Below are positions 37,128 to 45,661 of a stretch of DNA of 64,000 nucleotides, piece by piece. Below the pieces are notes generated by a model that saw only the letters and a program-made list of their open reading frames with translations, was not told the origin of the DNA and made no database searches. The DNA comes from Sphingomonas sp. A2-49 (lineage in GTDB: Bacteria > Pseudomonadota > Alphaproteobacteria > Sphingomonadales > Sphingomonadaceae). The stretch lies in the NCBI RefSeq assembly GCF_025548555.1, contig NZ_JAJLPA010000006.1, positions 1-64,000 on the forward strand. Reading direction: 5' to 3'. How positions within the stretch are numbered: the first letter of the stretch is position 1; each line of letters opens with the position of its first letter. A program made the position numbers and the translations under genes.

Positions 37128-38027
37128 ATGACCGAATCCGAATTCCTCGTCGCACTGCGCGCCCTGCCGCTCCATCCGGGGGCACGCGGGCTGCGCGACG
37201 ATGCCGCGCGGCTGACGCATGCGCCGCTGGTGGTCACCACCGACACGCTGGTCGAGGGCGTCCATTTCCTGCCCGGCGACGCGCCGGCGGACGTCGCGTG
37301 GAAGCTTGTCGCGACCAACCTGTCCGACATCGCGGGCAAGGGCGCGCGCCCCGATGGCATCCTGCTCAACTATCCGCTGCGCGACGCCGACTGGGATCGC
37401 GGCTTCCTCGCCGGCCTCGGCGAAGTGCTCGCCGCCTGCGGCACCGCGCTGCTCGGCGGCGACACGGTAACGCTGCCGCCGGGGGCGCCGCGCATCCTGA
37501 CCGTCACCGCCTTCGGCTGCGACACCCCCGCACCGCCACGCGGCGGCGCGGGCGAGAACGACGCCTTGTGGGTGACGGGCACGATCGGCGATGCGGGCGC
37601 GGGCCTTGCCATCGCGCGCGGCGAACCCGGCCCGGCGGCGCTCGCCGCGCGCTATCGCCGGCCGATGCCGCGCCTCGCGGAAGGCCGCGTGCTCAGCCGC
37701 ATCGCGCATGCGATGATGGACGTCAGCGACGGGCTGCTGATCGATGCGGCGCGGATGGCGGCGGCGAGCGGGCTGGCGGCGGAGATCGACATCGCCGCGA
37801 TCCCGCTGTCCGACGCCTGTCGCGCGCATGCGGGCGACGACCGCGCGGCGCGGCTCGCCGCGGCGAGCGCGGGCGACGATTACGAACTGCTGTTCGCGAT
37901 GCCGGCGAACACCGTGCCGCCGGTGGCCGCGACGCGGATCGGCCGCTTCCTGCGCGGCACGGGGCTGCGGCTGGTCGACGGTCCCGAAGCGATCGACCTG
38001 CCCGCCCGACTCGGCTTCGAGCACTGA
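37128..38027 (+). CDS. thiL: Thiamine-monophosphate kinase ThiL
   Basis: 299 residues. ThiL phosphorylates thiamine monophosphate to the active diphosphate. The N-terminal LRDDAARL with the metal-binding Asp pair, VVTTDTLVEGVHF, LVATNLSDIAGKGARPDGIL, LLGGDTV and MMDVSDGLLIDAARMA are the family motifs. The start MTESEFLVAL at 37128 follows the usual N-terminus. It is probably cotranscribed with nusB. Confidence 0.95.
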   Translation: MTESEFLVALRALPLHPGARGLRDDAARLTHAPLVVTTDTLVEGVHFLPGDAPADVAWKLVATNLSDIAGKGARPDGILLNYPLRDADWDRGFLAGLGEVLAACGTALLGGDTVTLPPGAPRILTVTAFGCDTPAPPRGGAGENDALWVTGTIGDAGAGLAIARGEPGPAALAARYRRPMPRLAEGRVLSRIAHAMMDVSDGLLIDAARMAAASGLAAEIDIAAIPLSDACRAHAGDDRAARLAAASAGDDYELLFAMPANTVPPVAATRIGRFLRGTGLRLVDGPEAIDLPARLGFEH

Positions 38028-38176
38028 CGCCGCGCGGGCGCCGCCCCGCATGCCGCGCAGCCTCGTTCCAACGACCGCTTGCGCTCCCCGCATCGCCGCC
38101 ATAGCCTCCCGCCCAAGCGCGAGGAGATCGGGGTCACACCGGTCCGGGGCGTCAACAGGAGAAGGGATTTGCGCGA

Positions 38177-40351
38177 ATGACCACGGTCGCCATCGCCATC
38201 CTCTGCGGCGTCATCGCCGTGGTCTATGGCTTCGTCACCAGCCAACAGGTCTTGCGGGCCTCGCCCGGGGACGCCCGGATGCAGGACATCGCAGCCGCCA
38301 TCCAGGAAGGCGCCAAGGCCTATCTGGGCCGCCAATATACCACCATCGCGATCGTCGGCGTCATCGTCGCCGTGATCCTGTTCTTCGCGCTGGGCGCGAT
38401 ATCGACGATCGGCTTCGTCATCGGCGCGGTGCTCTCCGGGGTCGCCGGCTATGTCGGCATGAACATCTCGGTCCGCGCCAACGTCCGCACCGCGGAGGCC
38501 GCGCGCACCTCGCTGCAGGGCGGGCTGACGATGGCGTTCCGATCGGGCGCGGTCACCGGCATGCTCGTCGCCGGGCTGGGCCTGCTCGCGATCAGCAGCT
38601 TCTTCTGGTACCTGACCGGCCCCGCCGGCCACGCCCCCAACGACCGGATCATCGTCGAGGCGCTGACCGCGCTCGCGTTCGGCGCGTCGCTGATCTCGAT
38701 CTTCGCGCGGCTCGGCGGCGGCATCTTCACCAAGGCCGCCGACGTCGGCGCCGACCTCGTCGGCAAGGTCGAGGCGGGCATTCCGGAGGACGATCCCCGC
38801 AACCCCGCGGTGATCGCCGACAACGTCGGCGACAATGTCGGCGATTGCGCGGGCATGGCCGCCGACCTGTTCGAAACCTATGTCGTCACGCTGGGCGTCA
38901 CGATGATCTCGATCGCGCTGCTGATCCGCGCGGACGCGGCCGAACTGATGCGGCTGATGACGCTGCCGCTGCTCGTCGGCGGGGTGTGCATCATCACCTC
39001 GATCATCGGCACCTACATGGTGCGGCTCGGCAAGGGCAGCATCATGGGGGCGCTGTACAAGGGGTTCTGGACGTCGGCGCTGCTGTCGATCCCGGCGATC
39101 TATCTGGCGACGCAATATGTGCTCGGCGATCTCAATCGCACGATCGGCAGCGCCGGCTTCCTCGATGCCGTGTCGGACGACCTGACGACCGGGGTCGACA
39201 CGCCCGCGGGCACGGTGGAAACGGTCGCGAGCTTCACCGGCATGGACCTGTTCTGGTGCATGGTCATCGGCCTCGCCGTCACCGGGCTGATCGTCTGGAT
39301 CACCGAATATTACACCGGCACCAACTATCGCCCGGTGAAGTCGATCGCCGCTGCCAGCCAGACCGGCCACGGCACCAACGTCATCCAGGGCCTTGCGATC
39401 AGCCTCGAATCGACCGCGCTGCCGACGCTGGTGATCGTCGTCGCGGTGATCGCCACCTATCAGCTCGCCGGCATCATCGGCATCGCCTTCGCCGCGACGG
39501 CGATGCTGGCGCTCGCCGGGATGGTGGTGGCGCTCGACGCCTATGGCCCGGTCACCGACAATGCGGGCGGCATCGCCGAGATGGCGGGCCTGCCCGACGA
39601 CGTCCGCCAGCGCACCGACGCGCTCGACGCGGTCGGCAACACGACCAAGGCGGTGACCAAGGGCTATGCGATCGGATCCGCGGGGCTCGCCGCGCTGGTG
39701 CTGTTCGGCGCCTACACGACGGACCTCAAGACCTATTTCCCCGACGTCACCGTCGATTTCAGCCTGTCCAACCCCTATGTCATCGTCGGGCTGCTGCTCG
39801 GCGCGCTGCTGCCCTATCTGTTCGGCGCGTTCGGCATGACCGCGGTCGGCCGCGCGGCGGGCGCGGTGGTCGAGGAGGTGCGCAGCCAGTTCCGCGACAA
39901 TCCCGGCATCATGGAAGGCACCAGCCGCCCCAATTACGGCCGCACCGTCGACCTCGTCACCCGCGCGGCGATCAAGGAGATGATCGTTCCCAGCCTGTTG
40001 CCGGTGGTCAGCCCGATCGCCCTGTACTTCATCATCACCGCGGTCGCCGGCCAGGCGCAGGGCTTCGCCTCGCTCGGCGCGATGCTGCTCGGCGTCATCG
40101 TCTCCGGCCTGTTCGTCGCGATCTCGATGACCAGCGGCGGCGGCGCCTGGGACAATGCCAAGAAATATATCGAGGACGGCAATTACGGCGGCAAGGGATC
40201 GGAAGCGCACAAGGCTGCGGTGACCGGCGACACCGTCGGCGATCCGTACAAGGACACCGCAGGTCCCGCGGTCAATCCGATGATAAAGATCACCAATATC
40301 GTCGCGTTGCTCCTGCTCGCCGCGCTCGCCGCGAGCGGCGGCACCGGCTGA
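38177..40351 (+). CDS. hppA: Membrane-bound H+-translocating pyrophosphatase, K+-independent type
   Basis: 724 residues with about 16 membrane helices. It couples hydrolysis of pyrophosphate to proton export across the inner membrane. The pyrophosphate site is visible in [19 protein letters not shown] and [20 protein letters not shown], and again near the C-terminus ([32 protein letters not shown]). The motif [16 protein letters not shown] at 487-502 has Lys491 and Thr494 at the positions that separate subtypes, which places it in the K+-independent class. A strong ribosome binding site (caggagaagg) precedes the start. A hairpin at 40361 follows. Confidence 0.96.
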   Translation: MTTVAIAILCGVIAVVYGFVTSQQVLRASPGDARMQDIAAAIQEGAKAYLGRQYTTIAIVGVIVAVILFFALGAISTIGFVIGAVLSGVAGYVGMNISVRANVRTAEAARTSLQGGLTMAFRSGAVTGMLVAGLGLLAISSFFWYLTGPAGHAPNDRIIVEALTALAFGASLISIFARLGGGIFTKAADVGADLVGKVEAGIPEDDPRNPAVIADNVGDNVGDCAGMAADLFETYVVTLGVTMISIALLIRADAAELMRLMTLPLLVGGVCIITSIIGTYMVRLGKGSIMGALYKGFWTSALLSIPAIYLATQYVLGDLNRTIGSAGFLDAVSDDLTTGVDTPAGTVETVASFTGMDLFWCMVIGLAVTGLIVWITEYYTGTNYRPVKSIAAASQTGHGTNVIQGLAISLESTALPTLVIVVAVIATYQLAGIIGIAFAATAMLALAGMVVALDAYGPVTDNAGGIAEMAGLPDDVRQRTDALDAVGNTTKAVTKGYAIGSAGLAALVLFGAYTTDLKTYFPDVTVDFSLSNPYVIVGLLLGALLPYLFGAFGMTAVGRAAGAVVEEVRSQFRDNPGIMEGTSRPNYGRTVDLVTRAAIKEMIVPSLLPVVSPIALYFIITAVAGQAQGFASLGAMLLGVIVSGLFVAISMTSGGGAWDNAKKYIEDGNYGGKGSEAHKAAVTGDTVGDPYKDTAGPAVNPMIKITNIVALLLLAALAASGGTG

Positions 40352-40360
40352 CCGGCGCGC

Positions 40361-40400
40361 GGCCCCGCTCCGTGTCCCGCGGCGGGACCGGATCGGGGCC
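40361..40400 (+). terminator. Nested hairpin after hppA
   Basis: The outer arms ggccccgctccg and cggatcggggcc pair with one mismatch, and an inner tcccgcggcggga palindrome lies between them. The structure starts 10 bases after the hppA stop. Confidence 0.6.
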
Positions 40401-40472
40401 CTTGCAGCGCGCTGCGGCTTTGCTAGCCTGAACCGCCGGCGGCCGTGGGGACGGTCGCCCCCGGGGAGACGA

Positions 40473-40589
40473 GCGCCCTATCGCTATATCGAACAGCCGC
40501 TCGGCGACCATCATTTCACCCGCAGCGAGGACCGGCTGGAATTCCTGAAGGCGATGGGGGCGTTCCTGGCACAGCACAACCCGGCCTGA
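40473..40589 (+). pseudogene. C-terminal remnant of an S9 (prolyl oligopeptidase) family peptidase
   Basis: Only about 38 codons remain, reading APYRYIEQPLGDHHF and then LEFLKAMGAFLAQHNPA before a stop at 40587. This matches the extreme C-terminus of alpha/beta-hydrolase S9 peptidases, including the catalytic His region (GDHHF). No start codon or upstream peptidase sequence is present; what precedes it in frame is GC-rich and unrecognisable. The rest of the gene was presumably lost when the hppA-methyltransferase junction formed. The remaining bases between 40401 and 40695 show nothing else. Confidence 0.65.
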
Positions 40590-40695
40590 CGCGGGCCGGC
40601 GGGCGCATCCGTTTCCGCGCCATCTGTGCCCGCGAAGCCGCCGGAACGGAGCAGCCCTTCGCCCACGCCGTCGCGCCCCCCGGCACAATGGCCGC

Positions 40696-42168
40696 ATGCG
40701 CAACCGACCCGACAACCACCTCTATTACGGCGACAACCTCCGCGTCCTGCGCGAGCATGTCGCCGATGCCAGCGTCGACCTGATCTACCTCGACCCGCCG
40801 TTCAATTCGAACGCGAGCTACAACATCCTCTTCAAATCCCCCGCCGGCACCGGCTCGGACGCGCAGATCGAGGCGTTCCAGGACACCTGGCATTGGAACG
40901 ACAGTGCGGAAGACGCCTTCGACCAGGTCGGCAGGAGCGGCCACGTCGCGACGTTCGACCTGCTCAACGCCATGCGCCGGTTTCTCGGCGAGAACGACAT
41001 GATGGCGTATCTGACGATGATGGCCGTGCGATTGCTGGAACTGCACCGCGTCCTCAAGGACAGCGGCAGCCTGTATCTGCACTGCGACCCGACCGCGAGC
41101 CACTACCTGAAACTGCTGCTGGACGGCGTTTTCGGCAAACGCCAATTCGCGAACGAGATCGTCTGGTGCTATCGACGCTATACCGCCGCGAGCAATCGCT
41201 ATCAGCGCCTGCACGATACGTTGCTCTTCTACAGCAAGTCGGACACCCGCACGTTCAACGACGTCCGGGTGCCGTATGGCGAATCGTCCGGCCAGCGCGA
41301 TTCGCATTACAAGCAGGATGAGGACGGCCGATGGTTCCGGTGGCAGAAGCGTCGGGATCAGGAACCGTACAGGATCTACCTGTCGGAGGGCGTTCGCCTC
41401 GGCGACTGGTGGGACCTGCCGATCATCAACGCGTCGTCGCATGAACGTCTCGGGTATCCGACCCAGAAACCGGTGGCCCTGCTCGAACGGATCGTCGCCG
41501 CCTCGTCCAACGAGGGCGACGTCGTGCTCGACCCCTTCTGCGGCTGCGGCACCGCGATCCATGCCGCGCAGAAACTCGGGCGCCACTGGATCGGCATCGA
41601 CGTCACCCACCTTGCCATATCGCTGATCGAGAAGCGGATGCAGGCCGCCTTCCCCGACGCCGCCTTCACCGTCGAGGGCACGCCCAAGGACATTGCATCC
41701 GCCGAGGATCTCGCCCGTCGCGACAAATACCAGTTCCAATGGTGGGCGGTGTCGATGATCGACGCGGTCCCCTATGGCGGTCGCAAGAAGGGCGCCGACG
41801 GCGGCATCGACGGCCTCATCTACTTCAAGCCCGACGGCAGGCGGACCGACAAGGCGATCGTGTCGGTGAAGGGCGGCGACAATGTCGGGGTCACGATGAT
41901 CCGCGACCTGCATTCCGCGATGACGCGCGAGGGCGCGCCGATCGGCGTGTTCGTCACCCGCGTGCCGCCGACCCGCCCGATGCTGCGCGAAGCGACCGCA
42001 GTCGGCCGGTTCGAGGACGGCTTCGGCCGCACCTATGCCCGGCTCCAGATCCTGACCGTCGCCGACCTGTTCGCCGGCAAACGCCCCGACCTGCCCTACC
42101 CCGACCCCACCGCCGCCTTCCGCCGCGCCGCGCGCGAGGATACGGGGCGACAGGGGTCGCTGCTGTAG
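40696..42168 (+). CDS. DNA methyltransferase fused to an Mrr-like nuclease domain
   Basis: 490 residues. The N-terminal part is a beta-class amino-methyltransferase (N6-adenine or N4-cytosine): catalytic DPPF at 33-36, then the SAM-binding DPFCGCGT at 279-286, in the beta order. YPTQKPVALLERIV lies just before the latter. The C-terminal ~130 residues contain GADGGIDG (D372) and VSVKGG (K392), the D...xxK core of Mrr/PD-(D/E)xK restriction nucleases with Ser in place of the usual Glu/Gln, then GAPIGVFVTRVPPTRPM. One polypeptide may thus hold both modification and cleavage functions. No specificity subunit or separate nuclease gene adjoins it; a peptidase remnant lies upstream, a sign of DNA replacement. 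The recognition sequence is unknown. Confidence 0.85.
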   Translation: MRNRPDNHLYYGDNLRVLREHVADASVDLIYLDPPFNSNASYNILFKSPAGTGSDAQIEAFQDTWHWNDSAEDAFDQVGRSGHVATFDLLNAMRRFLGENDMMAYLTMMAVRLLELHRVLKDSGSLYLHCDPTASHYLKLLLDGVFGKRQFANEIVWCYRRYTAASNRYQRLHDTLLFYSKSDTRTFNDVRVPYGESSGQRDSHYKQDEDGRWFRWQKRRDQEPYRIYLSEGVRLGDWWDLPIINASSHERLGYPTQKPVALLERIVAASSNEGDVVLDPFCGCGTAIHAAQKLGRHWIGIDVTHLAISLIEKRMQAAFPDAAFTVEGTPKDIASAEDLARRDKYQFQWWAVSMIDAVPYGGRKKGADGGIDGLIYFKPDGRRTDKAIVSVKGGDNVGVTMIRDLHSAMTREGAPIGVFVTRVPPTRPMLREATAVGRFEDGFGRTYARLQILTVADLFAGKRPDLPYPDPTAAFRRAAREDTGRQGSLL

Positions 42169-42205
42169 GCGTAAGGCGGCCCGACGACGATCGGGGCGAC
42201 GGGCG

Positions 42206-43264
42206 TCAGCGCAGGGCGCGATGGCGGGGCAGGCCGTCGGGCGTCACCTCCGCCTTGCGGACGATGCCGCCGCGCCGCCAGTAGACCTCGAAATAACGCC
42301 CCTGTCCGCGGACCTCCTCGATCATGACGATGTCGCGGGGTGCGGCGATCGCGGGGAGCGCAGCGCGGACCGCCGGCGGCAGTCCGGAGACGGGCACGAC
42401 ACGTTCGACGACGAGCCGACCGTCTTCCTCGCGCTCGATCGCGGCCTGGCGCAGCCCGCCCCAATACAGCTGGACCTCGCGTTCGTCGCCGGGGGCCACA
42501 TAGGCGACCCATGCGCGGTGGATCGTCATGATGCGGGTGCCCGACAGGCTGAACATCGCGACCCCCGACACGACCATCGCGATCAGGCCGGCGCGCCGGA
42601 AGACGCTCTCGCGCAGCCACGACAGGACATGTCGCGCGGCCAGCGACGCCAGCAGAGCGGCGGTGGCGACGAGGGCGCCCGCGACCAGCGCCGAGCGGGG
42701 CAGCAGGCCGAAGCCGGCGTAGAGCGCGATCTTGAGCAGGTGCAGCAGCACCTCGTTCGTCGCGCGCGTCGCCACGATCTCGTCCTTGCCGAGGCCCATC
42801 CGGTAATAGGATCGGTTGAAGACGACGCCGACCGCGCCGGTGAAGCCCGACAGCAGGCCGGCCGCGGCGCCGAGCCAGGGCAGGCGCGCGAGCGGCAGCG
42901 GCGGTTCCGGCGTCGCATCCGGACCGCGCCGGAACAGCGCCGGCAGGTTGAGCAACAGGAAGCAGCCGAGCAGGAATTCGACATAGGCCGGCTCGAATCG
43001 GGTCAGCAGCCACGCGCCGATCGCGGCGGCGGGCAGCGCGGTCGGCACGAAGCGACGGACGACGTCCCAGCGGATATGGCGGCGGAACAGCCAGATGCGC
43101 GATATCGCGCTGGCCGCGGTGCCGATCGACAGCGCGCCGGGGATCGATACGACGGGCAGGATCAGCCGCAGCAGCGGCACCAGGACCAGCCCGGCACCGC
43201 CGCCGGCGACCGCGCTGACGACGAAGGCGAGGAAGGCGGCGACGAAAAGGAGCGCGACGATCAT
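42206..43264 (-). CDS. TauE/SafE (TSUP) family membrane transporter
   Basis: 352 residues. About eight membrane helices in two halves occupy residues 1-250 (FVVSAVAGGGAGLVLVPLL and GLLSGFTGAVGVVF are the paired family motifs). Family members export sulfite, sulfonates or related organic anions. Unusually, a soluble ~100-residue C-terminal tail follows (AYVAPGDEREVQLYWGGLRQ, EVRGQGRYFEVYWRR), longer than in standard TSUP proteins. The substrate is not known. It converges with the methyltransferase gene. Confidence 0.82.
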   Translation of the reverse strand: MIVALLFVAAFLAFVVSAVAGGGAGLVLVPLLRLILPVVSIPGALSIGTAASAISRIWLFRRHIRWDVVRRFVPTALPAAAIGAWLLTRFEPAYVEFLLGCFLLLNLPALFRRGPDATPEPPLPLARLPWLGAAAGLLSGFTGAVGVVFNRSYYRMGLGKDEIVATRATNEVLLHLLKIALYAGFGLLPRSALVAGALVATAALLASLAARHVLSWLRESVFRRAGLIAMVVSGVAMFSLSGTRIMTIHRAWVAYVAPGDEREVQLYWGGLRQAAIEREEDGRLVVERVVPVSGLPPAVRAALPAIAAPRDIVMIEEVRGQGRYFEVYWRRGGIVRKAEVTPDGLPRHRALR

Positions 43265-43508
43265 GGCGCCGCGCTATCGCATATCGCACGCGCGCGGCCA
43301 TCCCGCGATGCCCTGTCCCCCGCCGGCCGGACGTGATCGGACACGACCGCCGGATTGCGCGCCAAGGCCAACATGCCCATATCCGATCGGTACGGCAGCC
43401 ATGCGCGACGCGGCCGGGACGTCGCCCGTCCGTTCCGCCCGGATTGCTTCCCTTTTTCGGCCGCCTGCGCTATGGGCGCGCCCGACAGACGCGAACAGAG
43501 GTTGATTT

Positions 43509-43754
43509 TTGGCCAAGGAAGAACTGCTCGAGATGCGCGGCCGCGTGGTGGAATTGCTCCCCAACGCGATGTTCCGTGTCCAGCTCGAAAACGATCACGA
43601 GATCCTCGGGCACACCGCGGGCAAGATGCGCAAGAACCGCATCCGCGTGCTGGTGGGCGACGAGGTGCTGGTCGAACTCACCCCGTACGACCTGACCAAG
43701 GGGCGGATCACCTATCGCTTCATGCCCGGCCGCGGCGGCCCCGGCCCGCAATAA
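43509..43754 (+). CDS. infA: Translation initiation factor IF-1
   Basis: 81 residues. IF-1 is a single S1-like OB domain that occupies the ribosomal A site during initiation: [56 protein letters not shown] are all invariant blocks. The start is TTG at 43509, which alone gives the canonical AKEELLEM N-terminus. The C-terminus has a Gly/Pro tail (RGGPGPQ) beyond the typical 72 residues, as in other alphaproteobacteria. It is the first of four closely spaced genes. Confidence 0.96.
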   Translation: MAKEELLEMRGRVVELLPNAMFRVQLENDHEILGHTAGKMRKNRIRVLVGDEVLVELTPYDLTKGRITYRFMPGRGGPGPQ

Positions 43755-43771
43755 GCAGCCGGGCGGCGTCC

Positions 43772-44356
43772 ATGCCGCTGGTTCCCTTGCAGCTCGTCCT
43801 CGCTTCCTCCTCGCCGCGCCGGCGCGACCTGCTGGCGCGCCTTGGCTGCGTGCCCGATCGCATCGCCGCGCCGGCGATCGACGAAAGCCCGCACCGGGGC
43901 GAGCGGCCCCGCGCCTATGCGCTGCGGCTCGCGATCGAAAAGGCGCGCGCGGTCGCGCGTGCACCGGGCGAGGTGGTGATCGCGGGCGACACCACGATCG
44001 CACTGGGCAACCGGATCCTGCCCCCGGCCGAGACCGAGGGGGTGCAGCGCCACCTGCTCGGCCTGCTGTCGGGACGGCGCCACCATGCGCTGTCCGCGGT
44101 CTGCGTGATCGCGCCCGACGGCACCGAGCGCACCCGCCTGTCCGCCACGATCGTCGCCTTCCGCCCGCTCTCCACGGCGGAGATCGACGCCTATGTCGCC
44201 TGCGGCGAAGGATTGGGCAAGGCAGGCGGCTATGCCATCCAGGGCCGCGCCGAGGCGTTCGTCCGCTTCATCCACGGCAGTCATTCGGGCGTGATCGGCC
44301 TGCCCCTCACCGAAACCCGCGCCCTGTTGCGCGCCGCCGGCCTGCCGCTTGCCTGA
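43772..44356 (+). CDS. maf: Maf family nucleotide pyrophosphatase
   Basis: 194 residues. The family motif LVLASSSPRRRDLLARLG opens the protein, followed by RLAIEKARAVA, VVIAGDTTIALG with the catalytic Asp, and GKAGGYAIQGRAEAFVRFIHGSHSGVIG-type closing blocks. Maf enzymes hydrolyse non-canonical nucleoside triphosphates such as dTTP/UTP or modified pyrimidines. The start lies 17 bases after infA and the stop overlaps the TTG start of the next gene by 8 bases. Confidence 0.94.
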   Translation: MPLVPLQLVLASSSPRRRDLLARLGCVPDRIAAPAIDESPHRGERPRAYALRLAIEKARAVARAPGEVVIAGDTTIALGNRILPPAETEGVQRHLLGLLSGRRHHALSAVCVIAPDGTERTRLSATIVAFRPLSTAEIDAYVACGEGLGKAGGYAIQGRAEAFVRFIHGSHSGVIGLPLTETRALLRAAGLPLA

Positions 44357-45290
44357 GTGGCTGTACGAGGCCGGGATCGGCGAAGCGCGTGCCGCTCTCG
44401 TCGACGATGGCGTCATCGTCGAAGCCGCGATCGAGCGCCCCGCCGCGCTCCGCCTCGGCACCGTCGCGCCGGCACGTCTCGTCGAACTGACCGCGGGCGG
44501 CATGGGCCGGCTGGACGTGGGCGGCGCCGACGCGGTGATCGCGCGCATTCCCGCCGGCGCGACCAAGGGCGCGACGCTGACGGTCGAGGTCGTCCGCGAA
44601 TCGATCCCCGAACCCGGCAGGCCCAAGCCGGCGCGGGCGGTAGCGACCGACGCCCCGCCCCGCCCCGGTCCGGACCTGCTCGCGCGGCTGTCGGCGGGCC
44701 CGCATCCCGTCCGCACGATCCGCGCGCACGAGCCCGATGCGCTCGAGGCGGCGGGCTGGTCCGAGCTGCTGGAGGAAGCGACCGGGGGCGAAATCGCCTT
44801 CGCGCTCGGGAGCCTGCGGCTGTCGCCGACCCCGGCGATGACGTTGTTCGACGTCGACGGCCCCCCGCCGCTCGAACCCCTCGCCATCGCCGCCGCGCGC
44901 GCGGTCGCCGCCGCGATCCGCCGCCACGGCATCGGCGGATCGATCGGCGTCGACTTTCCGACGCTGACCGGCAAGGCCGCGCGCCAGGCGATCGCCGATG
45001 CGGTCGATGCCGCCCTGCCGCCGCCGTTCGAGCGCACAGCCGTCAACGGCTTCGGGTTTCTCCAGATCGTCCGCCCGCGCCCCCGTGCGTCGCTGCCCGA
45101 ACTGCTGCGCGCCGACCCGGCCGGTGCGGCGGCGCTGGCGATGCTGCGTCGCCTCGAACGCGATCCGCCGGGCAGCCCGCTCCGCCACCGCCTGTCGCCC
45201 GCCGTCCATGCCCGGCTCTCCGCCCGGCCCGACTGGCTGGCGGAGCTCGCCCGCCGTACCGGCGTTACCCACCAGTTGGACTGCGCATGA
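44349..45290 (+). CDS. Ribonuclease E/G-like protein
   Basis: 313 residues from a TTG start. It resembles the short RNase E/G-family proteins of the infA-maf-yacG cluster in alphaproteobacteria (PEWLYEAGIGEARAALVDDG at the N-terminus; SIGVDFPTLTGKAARQAIADA with the Asp region of the DNase-I-like subdomain; VNGFGFLQIVRPRPR). At about 313 residues it is much shorter than RNase G (~490), lacks the zinc-link and small domains, and its N-terminal S1-like part looks degenerate. Catalysis is therefore uncertain. It overlaps maf and yacG, each by a few bases. Confidence 0.82.
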   Translation: MPEWLYEAGIGEARAALVDDGVIVEAAIERPAALRLGTVAPARLVELTAGGMGRLDVGGADAVIARIPAGATKGATLTVEVVRESIPEPGRPKPARAVATDAPPRPGPDLLARLSAGPHPVRTIRAHEPDALEAAGWSELLEEATGGEIAFALGSLRLSPTPAMTLFDVDGPPPLEPLAIAAARAVAAAIRRHGIGGSIGVDFPTLTGKAARQAIADAVDAALPPPFERTAVNGFGFLQIVRPRPRASLPELLRADPAGAAALAMLRRLERDPPGSPLRHRLSPAVHARLSARPDWLAELARRTGVTHQLDCA

Positions 45291-45460
45291 CCACCAGCCG
45301 ATGCCCGATCTGCGCCAGAGCGGCGACCCCCGAACACGCCCCCTTCTGTTCGCGCGGGTGCCGCGACCGCGACCTGTTGCAATGGCTGCGCGAAGGATAT
45401 CGCGTTCCGGTGCGCGATGACGAGCAAGACGGGCTGGACAGCACCGATCGACCTGACTAA
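45287..45460 (+). CDS. yacG: DNA gyrase inhibitor YacG
   Basis: 57 residues. YacG is a small zinc protein that binds GyrB and inhibits gyrase. The four zinc ligands are C6 and C9 in CPIC and C21 and C25 in FCSRGCRDRDLLQWL, with the typical acidic C-terminal tail. The ATG at 45287 overlaps the stop of the RNase gene by 4 bases. It closes the infA-maf-RNase-yacG cluster and is followed by tRNA-Phe. Confidence 0.95.
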   Translation: MTTSRCPICARAATPEHAPFCSRGCRDRDLLQWLREGYRVPVRDDEQDGLDSTDRPD

Positions 45461-45501
45461 AGGCCGCGCTTCCGAACGCGAGCACGCTCGCTTTCCACCC
45501 T

Positions 45502-45577
45502 GCCCGGGTAGCTCAGTTGGTAGAGCATGCGACTGAAAATCGCAGTGTCGGCGGTTCGAATCCGTCCCCGGGCACCA
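45502..45577 (+). tRNA. tRNA-Phe (anticodon GAA)
   Basis: A full cloverleaf is readable: acceptor gcccggg/cccgggc, D-arm agctcagttggtagagc, anticodon stem-loop with ctgaaaa (anticodon GAA), T-arm cggttcgaatccg and an encoded CCA at 45575-45577. Bases 45531-45577 are repeated exactly at 59384-59430, because the integrative element used this 3' half as its attachment site. The gene remains intact at the left end. Confidence 0.97.
45531..45577. repeat. attL: 47-bp direct repeat in tRNA-Phe
   Basis: The repeat starts at the anticodon stem (gactgaaaatcgcagtg) and ends with ccgggcacca. It is identical to 59384-59430; the bases on either side differ. It marks the left junction of the integrative element. 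Confidence 0.93.
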
Positions 45578-45583
45578 CCTTTT

Positions 45584-45597
45584 CAATGACTTAGCGG
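45584..45597. repeat. Left copy of a 14-bp terminal inverted repeat
   Basis: The sequence caatgacttagcgg lies 6 bases inside attL. Its exact reverse complement, ccgctaagtcattg, lies at 59328-59341, 42 bases inside attR. It may be an integrase or accessory-factor binding site. Confidence 0.75.
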
Positions 45598-45623
45598 ACA
45601 TAATGCCGCTGCCCCACGGGCCG

Positions 45624-45641
45624 TCTGTAATTCCTGTGTAA
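45624..45641. repeat. Left copy of an 18-bp direct repeat (candidate integrase arm site)
   Basis: The sequence tctgtaattcctgtgtaa matches 59249-59266 (tctgtaattcttgtgtaa) with one difference, in the same orientation. In both places it sits just inside the element end, in front of a gctgccc motif. Paired repeats near each end fit arm-type sites of a tyrosine recombinase. Confidence 0.65.
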
Positions 45642-45661
45642 TTAGGCGCGGGCTGTTAGGG

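Noticed and set aside
37744-40431. Long open frames overlapping hppA on both strands (895 codons on plus, 776 on minus)
   Set aside because: Both are shadows of hppA; their composition is repetitive Arg/His/Asp and unlike any protein family.
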